Below are positions 1 to 6,912 of a DNA stretch of 9,712 nt, piece after piece. Numbering within the stretch: the stretch's first letter is position 1; each line of letters begins with the position of its first letter. A program made the position numbers and the translations under genes. The stretch lies in contig CATKFT010000231.1 of assembly GCA_949747745.1 (NCBI GenBank), positions 1 through 9,712 on the forward strand, given 5' to 3'. Below the pieces are notes generated by a model. The model did no database searches and was not told the origin of the DNA. It was given only the letters and a program-made list of their open reading frames with translations. The DNA comes from an uncultured Clostridia bacterium (GTDB taxonomy: Bacteria > Bacillota_A > Clostridia > TANB77 > CAG-508).

Positions 1-724
1 ACTTAGGATGGCTGTAAGTGGTGCAGCAGCTATTGATAAAAATGTTGTAGAGAATTTTACGAATTTTGGAATAGAAACAGTTCAAGGATATGGTTTAACA
101 GAGACATCGCCAGTAATTACAGCAGAAAATGATGAAAATATTTGTTATGGTTCTGTTGGTTTTCCATTAAGAAATGTAGAAATCGAAATTTATGAACCAA
201 ATGAACAAGGAATAGGGGAAATTATTGCAAAAGGACCAAATGTTATGCTTGGTTATTTTGAAAATGAAGAAGCAACAAATGAAGTATTAATTGATGGGTG
301 GTTTCATACAGGAGATTTAGGTTATGTTGATAAAGATGGATTTTTATTTATAACAGGAAGAAAGAAAAATGTTATAGTAATGAAGAATGGGAAAAATATT
401 TATCCAGAAGAATTAGAAGCATTAATTACAAAACTTCCATATGTAGCAGAGAATATGGTATTTGGGATACCTACAAAAGATGATGATTTAGATTTAGCAG
501 CAAAAATAGTTTATAATAAAGAATATGTAGATGAAACTTTTGGAAGTATTTCAAAAGAAGAGTTGGAAGAGAAAATTTGGCAAGATATAAAGAAGATTAA
601 TAAAACAATGCCACCATATAAGTATATAAGAGAAATTATTATAACAGATGAACCAATGATAAAAACAACTACTCAAAAAGTGAAAAGGTTTGAGGAAATA
701 AAGAAAATTTTGGAGGAAAAATAA
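1..724 (+). CDS. Long-chain acyl-CoA synthetase (AMP-forming), C-terminal part
   Basis: Partial gene: the frame is open to the left window edge (Leu-Arg precede the first Met at 8), so the true start lies outside. About 240 residues are present. Counting from that Met, I see the adenylation core motif YGLTETSP (res. 28-35), the GWFHTGD motif with its ribose-binding Asp (97-103), the hinge region GRKKN (117-121) followed by NGKNIYPEELE, and a C-terminal TTTQKVKR containing the likely catalytic A10 lysine. These are the ordered motifs of the AMP-binding superfamily, long-chain fatty acyl-CoA ligase branch, which activates fatty acids with ATP to acyl-AMP and then acyl-CoA. No transmembrane segment is visible in this part. 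It contains no CGG codon and no frame break. It is followed directly by a strong terminator, so it ends its transcription unit. Exact acyl substrate cannot be told; acyl-ACP synthetase activity is possible. Confidence 0.9.
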   Translation, partial: LRMAVSGAAAIDKNVVENFTNFGIETVQGYGLTETSPVITAENDENICYGSVGFPLRNVEIEIYEPNEQGIGEIIAKGPNVMLGYFENEEATNEVLIDGWFHTGDLGYVDKDGFLFITGRKKNVIVMKNGKNIYPEELEALITKLPYVAENMVFGIPTKDDDLDLAAKIVYNKEYVDETFGSISKEELEEKIWQDIKKINKTMPPYKYIREIIITDEPMIKTTTQKVKRFEEIKKILEEK

Positions 725-756
725 AGCAGGGAGTTTAATACTTTCTGCTTTGTTTT
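723..756 (+). terminator. Bidirectional rho-independent terminator
   Basis: A 12-bp stem (723-734 with 740-751, two G·T pairs) with a 5-nt loop is followed by GTTTT. The arm starts inside the stop codon of the acyl-CoA synthetase. Read on the minus strand the same hairpin is followed by ATTTTTCC, so it can also end transcription of the converging pseudouridine synthase gene. Confidence 0.8.
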
Positions 757-822
757 AAGATTTTTATTTGTAGGACAAGTAGTTTTCTAGAAACGGTAAA
801 TTTTATTATATTAACAGTAAAA

Positions 823-1675
823 TTAAAAATTATACTTAATTTCAATGATTTTATTATTTAAATAGTCAAGTATACCTGAATTAGTTATAAAATTGAACTT
901 CATTTTATAGCTACAAAGCCTTTGAGTTTTAGCTTTAAAATTTTTGTTAATCTGGTTTATTCCATATTTTCCATCTCCAATAATAGGCAAGCCAATATGA
1001 GATAGGTGAGCACGAATTTGATGAGTTCTTCCTGTATGTAAATTTACATCTAAAATGCATGTATTATCACCTAATCTTTGTAATACTTTGTAAGTAGTAG
1101 TAATCTTTCTATATCCTTTTTTTTGAGTATCAGATATATATACAATAGATTTTTTCGCATCTTTAAAAAGATAGGCATTTAAAGTTTTTTCGTTTTCTTT
1201 AGGAACACCATATACATGTGTAGCATAATGTTTTTCAATTTCAAAGTTTTTAAATTTATCTAATAAAATAGATAATGCTTCTTGATTTTTTGCAAACAAA
1301 ACAAGCCCTTTGGTATTTCTATCTAAACGATGACAAGGGTAGACTTGCTTTTTATATTCACAAGATAAAATTCCGAGTTATGCTGTTATTTCCTATAATT
1401 TCTATATTGGATGGTTTATTTACTACTAAAATATTATTATCTTCATAAATAATATCAAGTTTTAGAGAATTATTTAAATGATAATCATCAATATAGACAT
1501 CTACTTTGTCGCCAAGTTTTAAAATTACATTTTCATTAACACGCTTTTGATTAATTCTAATATCCTTTTTTCTAAGAGTTTTGTAAAAAAGGTTTGTAGA
1601 TAAATTAAAAGTATCTTGTAAAAAGCTATTTAATTTCTTTCCATTATATTTTTCATTTACAAATAAAGTTTTCAT
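823..1675 (-). CDS. RluA-family rRNA pseudouridine synthase, read through one +1 frameshift at CGG
   Basis: Isomerises specific uridines in rRNA (possibly tRNA) to pseudouridine. The N-terminal part (start ATG 1675-1673) carries an S4 RNA-binding domain (about res. 12-60, KKLNSFLQDTF...LRKKDIRINQKRV) and then the synthase opening YEDNNILVVNKPS. At residue 100 the frame breaks at an in-frame CGG (1375-1373); unshifted reading stops five codons later. Skipping the C gives ...NNSIT-GILSCEYKK and runs into PCHRLDRNTKGL, the RluA active-site motif with catalytic Asp118, and later GRTHQIRAHLSHIGLPIIGDGKYG. With one nucleotide skipped the ORF is 283 aa plus stop, a normal length for an RluA/RluD-type enzyme. 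No Shine-Dalgarno is visible; a promoter whose predicted start is at the ATG suggests a leaderless mRNA. An upstream in-frame ATG (1732) has no RBS and would add a hydrophobic tail unusual for the family. Alternative view: a recent pseudogene, disfavoured by the shared pattern with der and the U32 gene. Which uridine is modified is unknown. Confidence 0.88.
1373..1375 (-). other. In-frame CGG, +1 frameshift site in the RluA-family gene
   Basis: Coding context is ACT-CGG-AATTTT. In the zero frame it reads Thr-Arg-Asn-Phe-Ile-Leu-stop; skipping the C reads Thr-Gly-Ile-Leu-Ser and stays open to the catalytic domain. It is the only CGG in this gene in any phase. Confidence 0.88.
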
Positions 1676-1681
1676 GTAAAC

Positions 1682-1710
1682 ATTATATATGATAAACAGA
1701 TGAAAGACAA
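1682..1710 (-). promoter_or_regulatory. Sigma-A-type promoter of the RluA-family gene, probably leaderless
   Basis: On the minus strand TTGTCT (1710-1705), a 17-nt spacer and a perfect TATAAT (1687-1682) stand only 6 nt before the ATG at 1675. The expected start of transcription (about 7 nt after the -10) is the A of the ATG. That fits the lack of a Shine-Dalgarno sequence. Confidence 0.5.
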
Positions 1711-1742
1711 TATTAAGCAGATATAATTTCATGAAATTTAAG

Positions 1743-1771
1743 TTGATTTTAGCAAAATGCTATGTTAAAAT
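1743..1771 (+). promoter_or_regulatory. Sigma-A-type promoter for the nucleoside kinase
   Basis: TTGATT (1743-1748), 17-nt spacer, TAAAAT (1766-1771), with a TGn extension just before the -10 (TG at 1763-1764). It lies about 60 nt ahead of the kinase start and diverges from the promoter of the pseudouridine synthase. Confidence 0.6.
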
Positions 1772-1832
1772 TATATATATTTACAAAAGATATTAGAAAA
1801 AATCTTGTGCAAAAAGAAAGAGGTTGTAGGTA

Positions 1833-3470
1833 GTGAAGATTAAATATGAAAATAAAGAATTAGAAGTTAAATCTAGTGTTAAAGTAATCGATTTATTAAA
1901 AGAAGAAATACAAAATGCAAAAACAGAAGTTATTGCTTGTATGTGTAATAATGAAGTGCGAAGTCTTAATTTGGAATTACATGATGATGCAAAAATAGAA
2001 TTAATTGATTTAAATTCAAAAGATGGTATGATGGTGTATATAAGAGGAATAATGTATATTATGGCAAAAGCTTTAAATGAGCTATATCCAGAAGCATTAC
2101 TAACTATTAATTATCAACTATCAAATGCAATGTTTTGTGAATTAAATAATATGGATGTTACAGATGAAATGATAGAAAAGATACATTATAGAATGCAAGA
2201 GATTATTAATAACGATATAGAAATAAGAAAAGTAAAAATGACAAAAGAAGAGGCTATAAGTTTTTATGAAAGAGAAAATACTATAAAAGGTAGAGTTCAA
2301 ATAGATACAGAACATGAATATGGTGCATCTTTATATTACTGTGAGGATTATTATAATTACTTTTTTGGTGTTATGCCAGTATCAACAGGATATACAAAAT
2401 TATATGATATTGTTAAATATAAAGGTGGATTTATAGTTAGGTATCCAAATTGGAAAACTCCTACAAAATTGGTACCTTTTATTGAAAATAAGAAATTACT
2501 TGCAACATTAGAAGATTATGATGAAATATATAGAACAATTGGCATTGACACAATTTATAGATTAAATAGAGAAGTAAAGAAAAATAATGCGTTAGATGCT
2601 ATTTTATTGTCAGAAGCTTTACATGAAAAGAAAATTTCAGACTTAGCAGATAATATTGCTAAAAATAAAAATGTAAAGGTTGTGCTAATTGCAGGGCCAT
2701 CTTCTTCAGGTAAAACTACTTTTGCTAAAAGACTTGGTATGCAACTTAGATTAAATGGAATAAAACCAGTTACTATCTCAGTAGATAATTATTTTGTAGA
2801 AAGAAAAGATACACCAAAAGATGAGTTTGGAAACTATGATTTTGAATGTATAGAAGCATTAGATACAAAATTATTTAATGAACATTTAGTAAAACTATTA
2901 AATGGAGAGGAAATACAAGTTCCTACATTTGACTTTACAGTTGGAACTAAAAGATATAATGGTGAAACCATGAAGATAGAAAATGATGAAATTTTAGTTA
3001 TAGAGGGAATTCATTGTTTAAATGATAAATTAACTGCATCAATATCAAAAAATCAAAAATATAAAATATATATTTCGGCATTAACTGTTTTAAATATTGA
3101 TTATTATAATAGAATTTCAACAACTGATACTCGTTTAATAAGAAGAATTGTAAGAGATAATCAATATAGAGGTTATAGTGCAAAACATACAATAAAGATG
3201 TGGTATAGTGTAAATAGAGGAGAAGAACAATATATTTATCCTTTCCAAGAAGAGGCTGACAGTATGTTTAATTCATCATTAATATATGAATTAGGTGTAT
3301 TAAAAGATTATGCAATACCTCTTTTAAAAGAAATAAAAAATTCAGAGCCAGAATATGCAGAAGCATGTAGACTTATTAGGCTGTTAACTTATTTTGAGTC
3401 AATACCTAGTGAGAATATATCAAAAACATCTTTAATAAGAGAATTTATAGGAGGAAGTTTACTTGCATAA
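1833..3470 (+). CDS. Nucleoside (uridine-type) kinase with N-terminal TGS/ThrRS-like region
   Basis: Predicted to phosphorylate uridine/cytidine-like nucleosides with ATP in pyrimidine salvage. The 545-aa protein is much longer than ordinary Udk (about 210 aa). Residues 1-60 form a TGS/ubiquitin-like domain. About 65-240 resemble the second additional domain of threonyl-tRNA synthetase (HYRMQEIINNDIEIRKVKMT, then the YYCEDYYNYFFGVMP region). The C-terminal half is a PRK/uridine kinase domain with the P-loop GPSSSGKTT (res. 288-296), VDNYFVERKDTP, and a DTRLIRRIVRDNQYRG lid-like segment. The architecture is that of the clostridial 'nucleoside kinase' group. Start is GTG with GAGG at 1820-1823, 9 nt upstream. 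One CGG (3076-3078) straddles TCG-GCA and causes no frame break. Single-gene unit between its promoter and a weak terminator. Substrate is inferred from the kinase family only. Confidence 0.88.
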   Translation: MKIKYENKELEVKSSVKVIDLLKEEIQNAKTEVIACMCNNEVRSLNLELHDDAKIELIDLNSKDGMMVYIRGIMYIMAKALNELYPEALLTINYQLSNAMFCELNNMDVTDEMIEKIHYRMQEIINNDIEIRKVKMTKEEAISFYERENTIKGRVQIDTEHEYGASLYYCEDYYNYFFGVMPVSTGYTKLYDIVKYKGGFIVRYPNWKTPTKLVPFIENKKLLATLEDYDEIYRTIGIDTIYRLNREVKKNNALDAILLSEALHEKKISDLADNIAKNKNVKVVLIAGPSSSGKTTFAKRLGMQLRLNGIKPVTISVDNYFVERKDTPKDEFGNYDFECIEALDTKLFNEHLVKLLNGEEIQVPTFDFTVGTKRYNGETMKIENDEILVIEGIHCLNDKLTASISKNQKYKIYISALTVLNIDYYNRISTTDTRLIRRIVRDNQYRGYSAKHTIKMWYSVNRGEEQYIYPFQEEADSMFNSSLIYELGVLKDYAIPLLKEIKNSEPEYAEACRLIRLLTYFESIPSENISKTSLIREFIGGSLLA

Positions 3471-3507
3471 GAAATATGAGGCAAATTTAGTATTTTTAAG
3501 GATGCTA

Positions 3508-3530
3508 GTCTAATTGATTAGATATTTTTT
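3508..3530 (+). terminator. Weak terminator after the nucleoside kinase
   Basis: A short stem GTCTAA / TTAGAT (3508-3513 with 3518-3523, outer pair G·T) with loop TTGA is followed by a run of six T (3525-3530). The stem is AT-rich, so it may be leaky. Confidence 0.4.
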
Positions 3531-3597
3531 AGTACTTACTTATATACAAAATTAGCGTTAGTAAATTATAAAAATGAAATAAGGAGAAATGCTTGTA

Positions 3598-3909
3598 ATG
3601 CTTAGTAAATTTACAGAAATAGATGAGAAATTTGTTTGTGATAATTGTGGCAAAAATGTGTCAAAACTTGGATATTCTTGCAGAAACCATTGTCCATATT
3701 GTTTACATTCGAAACACATAGATATAAATCCAGGAGACAGAGCAGAAGAGTGTCATGGAGACCTAGAGCCTGTTAGTGTTGAGATTACTTCTAAAAAGGG
3801 GTATGTTATAATACATAAATGTAAGAAGTGTGGAGCTATTAGAAAAAATAAGGTTGCAAATGATGATAATATAGATTTAATAATTAAACTTAGTAGTAAG
3901 CAGGTTTAA
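3598..3909 (+). CDS. RNHCP domain zinc-ribbon protein
   Basis: Small (103 aa) cytosolic protein with the diagnostic RNHCP segment: Arg29-Asn-His-Cys-Pro33 within a run of cysteines. Cys pairs occur at 14/17, 32/35 and 75/78, with single Cys at 28 and 52, a pattern expected for two zinc ribbons. Between them lie SKHIDINPGDRAEEC and CHGDLEPVSVEI, the conserved family body. Biochemical role is not established for the family; nucleic-acid binding would be a guess from the ribbons. I chose ATG 3598 because AAGGAG (3581-3586) is 11 nt upstream; the in-frame ATG at 3589 leaves only 2 nt from that site and would add three residues. Its stop codon lies in the hairpin shared with the converging U32 gene. 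Confidence 0.85.
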   Translation: MLSKFTEIDEKFVCDNCGKNVSKLGYSCRNHCPYCLHSKHIDINPGDRAEECHGDLEPVSVEITSKKGYVIIHKCKKCGAIRKNKVANDDNIDLIIKLSSKQV

Positions 3910-3962
3910 GTAATAGGCTTACAATCCACTTTTAGTAGGTAATATATTAAGCCTATTACTTA
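3907..3962. terminator. Perfect 15-bp inverted repeat between convergent genes
   Basis: TAAGTAATAGGCTTA (3907-3921) and its exact reverse complement (3948-3962) flank a 26-nt loop. The left arm begins with the stop codon of the RNHCP gene and the right arm ends 3 nt from the stop of the U32 gene. A terminator working both ways fits the position, but there is no clear T-run on either strand, so an mRNA 3' stabiliser is an alternative. Confidence 0.5.
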
Positions 3963-3965
3963 AAT

Positions 3966-6438
3966 TTACACATCTCTTACAAAATTCCCATTTGTATAAT
4001 CCTTTCCATCTAATCTTTTTCCATCTTTTATTCTTGATATTATATTATTTACTTCAAAAATATTTTCATCTAATATATCAATTCTAATGCTATCAAGGTT
4101 TAAGAAAGATGCATCAATAGATGTAGTTTTACTATTATAAATAGTGGTTATAGTTTGAATATTATCTGGTAAAATCCTAAATTTTAGTCCCAATCTATCT
4201 TTTAAATAGAATTTAGAATCTGTTTTACATAGCATTTTGCAATCTGGATAACACTTATTTGCATCACCAAGTAGACAGTAACCAGTAGTCATTACTGGAG
4301 TTTTACCATATACAATTAATTCTTTTTTTGCATTACAAGTATTACAAATTTCTTCCATATCATTTTTATTAAGTTCAGGAGATAAAGTTATAGTTTGTAT
4401 ACCTAAATCTGTATATGCTTGAAGACTTGAATTATTAAAGACATTTAGAGTATAGTTTCCTATAAATTCGTAGTCTTTTTGATATTTTTCTAACATATTA
4501 ATAGTACCTATATTTGAAAGTACAAATCCTTTTATTGTATAAGTTTCTAAAGCGCTATCTATATTGTTTGTAAAGAGATTTCTATAATTTCCTTTTATTA
4601 TTGTTGGCATATAGATGTAGGTATTAAAAGATAATGATATGTTCTTTATAATATTTGCATATTCAGGGTTTGCAAAATATTTTAATGGTATGTATACATT
4701 GTCTACATTTTCTAATTCACTATAATTTGTATTAATATCTAATAAACTTAAAAGTAAAGAAATTTTTGGTTTTATTTGTAAATTATCTTTAGATTTTTTT
4801 ATAGGAGAATAGTCAATGTTAAAATTATCTAAATTAAAATTATTTGCAACATTTCTTTTTTGAGCATTAATAACAAAGTTTGTAACATTTTCTAAGCATT
4901 TACGACGAAGTTCGTTTAAGTCACTTATATTAATATATAAGTTATCATCTAAACTAATATCAATATTATCAAATTCAAAAGGAGTGTTTTTGGTTTTAGA
5001 AATTTGAGTGATTATTCTTTCTTTTGTAATTGGGTTGTTAATAGCTTCACTTGCAATTATATCTAATTTTGTTGTAAGTTCATCAAATAATGAAGATGAA
5101 ATTGTGTGATAATATGCTTCATCTTTATTACAAAAATATTTTTTTGCAAGGCGAACAGTAATTGAAATAGGAGTATCCTTTTTTATAGTAATGTTAGCAT
5201 CAAGAAGAGTTTTAATATTTTCAGAAGAATAACTTTCTTTTGCAATAGTAGATAAAGTCTTGCTTTCAAGTTTAAAAATTTTATCCCCGTGGATTAATAT
5301 TTCCTTTCATCCTACCAATTTTAACAAGGTCTCCAGCACCTGCTCTTTCTACATTTTTATTATTAATCATAAGTTCAGATACTCTATATCTTGTTTCTTC
5401 ATTTTCTAAACAAACAGTATCATTTAATGCAATAGTATCATTTAAATTTAAAGTAATATGTCCTTTGCTTTTATTAAAATTTGCAACATTTCCAATATAT
5501 ATTCCCATATTATTTGGTTTTTCTTTAAAAATTAAATCTGTATTTGAACTTGTACCTAAATGACCGAGTTGAAAAACCACCTCTATTAAAACATTGAAGT
5601 AAGTCTTTTTTATCTTTTTCATTTATTACATAATCATTAGAAGATAGTGCTAAATCTATATACTTTCTATAAACTCTTGTAACAGTAGCAACATATTCTG
5701 GATTTTTTAGTCTGCCTTCTATTTTTAAAGAAGAAACCCCAATGTTTATTAAATCTGGAATAAAATCTAAACCACATAAATCTTTTGGGCTTAATAGATA
5801 TCCTTTATTAATACATTTATTATTATTTAAAAGTTCATATGGAAGTCTACATCCTTGGGCACATTTTCCACGGTTTCCGCTTCTAGCACCAATCATACTA
5901 GAAAGTAAGCATTGTCCAGAATATGAAATGCAAAGGGCACCATGAATAAATGTTTCAAGTTCAATATTAGTGTTATTACGAATAAATTCTATTTCATTAA
6001 TAGATAGTTCACGAGCAAGAACAACGCGACTAAAACCTAATTTTTCTAACTGTTTTACACCTTCTAAGTTATGAATACTCATTTGTGTACTTGCATGTAT
6101 TGGAAGATCTGGAAAATGTTTTAAAAGTAAAGAACATAATCCATAATCTTGTACAATAATTGCAGAAACACCTAATTCATAGGCATGTTTTGCAAGGTTT
6201 ATTGCATTATTAAATTCATTATTTTTAAGTAGAGTGTTCAAGGCTAGGTGAACATCTACATTTCTAAGTTTTGCATAATTTATAGCTTCTTCTAATCCGT
6301 GCTAAATCAAAATTCTTAGCACTTGCCCTTGCGCTAAATTGTGATGCACCAAGATATACTGCATTTGCACCATTTTGTACAGCTGCTTTTAAACATTCAA
6401 AATCTCCGAACAGGAGACAATAATTCTATATTTTTCAA
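3966..6438 (-). CDS. U32 family protein (RlhA-like), read through four +1 frameshifts at CGG
   Basis: U32 proteins once called collagenases are now linked to RNA hydroxylation (RlhA on 23S rRNA, TrhP on tRNA) with an Fe-S cluster. Read in one frame the gene is in five pieces; skipping the C of four in-frame CGG codons gives one 822-aa ORF, exactly divisible. Start: TTG at 6438 with GAGG 8 nt upstream, giving MKNIELLSPVGDFECLKAAV, the usual U32 opening; ATG 6444 would sit 2 nt from the RBS. Visible motifs: GANAVYLGASQFSARA, the signature with Cys169, Cys176, Cys192 and Cys196 (SGQCL, RSGNRGKCAQGCR), and FNRGGFSTG ending at Gly291. Residues after about 383 form a long C-terminal region (DUF3656-type plus tail) typical of the large clostridial members. 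Shift residues are Gly11, Gly47, Gly291 and Gly383. The frame from 5288 to 3966 is uninterrupted. Probably starts its own mRNA and converges on the RNHCP gene. Substrate RNA is inferred from the family. Confidence 0.9.
5287..5289 (-). other. In-frame CGG, +1 frameshift site 4 in the U32 gene
   Basis: Coding context CCA-CGG-GGATAA. Zero frame reads Pro-Arg-Gly-stop; skipping C gives Asn-Pro-Gly-Asp-Lys-Ile, then 437 more residues to the natural stop. Confidence 0.88.
5564..5566 (-). other. In-frame CGG, +1 frameshift site 3 in the U32 gene
   Basis: Coding context ACT-CGG-TCATTT. Skipping C completes the U32 motif FNRGGFSTG-HLG; the zero frame reads FST-R and stops 13 codons later. Confidence 0.92.
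6297..6299 (-). other. In-frame CGG, +1 frameshift site 2 in the U32 gene
   Basis: Coding context GCA-CGG-ATTAGA. Skipping C gives NFDLA-GLEEAINYAKLRN, the expected helix after the first strand-loop; the zero frame runs into TAG after about 11 codons. Confidence 0.9.
6406..6408 (-). other. In-frame CGG, +1 frameshift site 1 in the U32 gene
   Basis: Coding context GTT-CGG-AGATTTTGA, only eleven codons into the gene. Skipping C gives the family-typical SPV-GDFECLKAA; the zero frame reads Arg-Arg-Phe-stop. Confidence 0.9.
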
Positions 6439-6471
6439 ATTCATTACCTCGATTTATAAAATTTCAAATAT

Positions 6472-6480
6472 ATTGTAACA
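6472..6480 (-). promoter_or_regulatory. Possible extended -10 promoter for the U32 gene
   Basis: On the minus strand TG-T-TACAAT (6480-6472) is a good extended -10 about 34 nt ahead of the TTG start. No convincing -35 is seen at the right spacing. Confidence 0.35.
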
Positions 6481-6505
6481 CAAAAAAAGAAAAATTCATA
6501 CTATA
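6478..6505 (+). promoter_or_regulatory. Possible sporulation-type (SigK/SigE-like) promoter
   Basis: CATACTATA (6497-6505) fits the CATANNNTA form of the -10 of mother-cell sigma factors, with an AC-containing -35 element (AACA/CACA around 6477-6482) at a permissible distance. No good sigma-A pair is seen ahead of the 57-aa gene. Short AT-rich motifs arise easily by chance here. Confidence 0.3.
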
Positions 6506-6539
6506 TCATATAAAACAAAAAACAAGGAGGTAATTTACA

Positions 6540-6713
6540 ATGGATGAATCAAGAAATTGTGGATGTGGATGTGGCAACGGATGTGGATGTGGTAATGGAT
6601 GCGGAATAGGAAATTTCTTAGGATGCGGAGACAGCGAAATATTATTTTTCATAATAATCTTCTTACTATTATTCACAAACTGCGGATGTGGATGCGGAAG
6701 AGGATGTTGCTAG
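6540..6713 (+). CDS. 57-aa Cys/Gly-rich small membrane peptide
   Basis: Not assigned to a named family with certainty. ATG at 6540 has AAGGAGG (6524-6530) 9 nt upstream, and a strong terminator follows the stop, so it is a real monocistronic gene. The peptide has 12 Cys and 15 Gly in 57 residues: CGCGCGNGCGCGNGCG (res. 7-22), a further Cys29, a hydrophobic membrane segment of about 13 residues (34-46, ILFFIIIFLLLFT), then CGCGCGRGCC to the end. No signal-peptide cleavage site is seen. Dense Cys-Gly tails either side of a membrane segment could bind metal or crosslink through disulfides; small Gly-rich hydrophobic proteins are common in spore layers, and a possible sporulation promoter lies upstream, but that is inference. 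It contains five CGG trinucleotides, all straddling codons (AAC-GGA, TGC-GGA), with no frame break. Confidence 0.8.
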   Translation: MDESRNCGCGCGNGCGCGNGCGIGNFLGCGDSEILFFIIIFLLLFTNCGCGCGRGCC

Positions 6714-6730
6714 AATATAGCAATACTTAA

Positions 6731-6760
6731 AAAATAGCACCTTTTAGGTGCTATTTTTGT
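6731..6760 (+). terminator. Rho-independent terminator of the 57-aa gene
   Basis: A perfect 12-bp stem (6731-6742 with 6746-6757, core TAGCACCT/AGGTGCTA) with loop TTT runs into a T-stretch ending TTTTTGTTT. A textbook terminator 17 nt after the stop codon. Confidence 0.88.
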
Positions 6761-6854
6761 TTACTAAAGAAAGTATGTAATCATATATAAGAAAATTAAT
6801 AAATTATATATAGTTGAACAATAACAATTATTTATTAAATTTTTCTTACAATAA

Positions 6855-6883
6855 TTGACTATAATCTATAAATAGTATAGAAT
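6855..6883 (+). promoter_or_regulatory. Sigma-A-type promoter of the der operon
   Basis: TTGACT (6855-6860), 17-nt spacer, TAGAAT (6878-6883), about 30 nt ahead of the der start. Each hexamer differs from consensus at one position. Confidence 0.65.
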
Positions 6884-6912
6884 AACAACTAGAAGAAAAT
6901 GAGGTGAAAAAA

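Noticed and set aside
783..796. TTTCTAGAAA palindrome and a CGG near 794 in the gap after the first gene
   Set aside because: Short palindrome by chance in non-coding DNA; the CGG is intergenic and says nothing about decoding.
2998..3192. 64-aa minus-strand ORF inside the nucleoside kinase gene
   Set aside because: It is antisense to a well-supported kinase domain, hydrophobic from AT-rich complement, and has no RBS or family motif.
5742..5945. 67-aa plus-strand ORF inside the U32 gene
   Set aside because: Antisense to the conserved Cys signature of U32; no independent support.
6825..6857. Inverted repeat CAATTATT ... AATAATTG overlapping the der -35 as an operator
   Set aside because: Only 8 bp of pure A/T-rich sequence in AT-rich DNA, expected by chance; no known regulator motif recognised.
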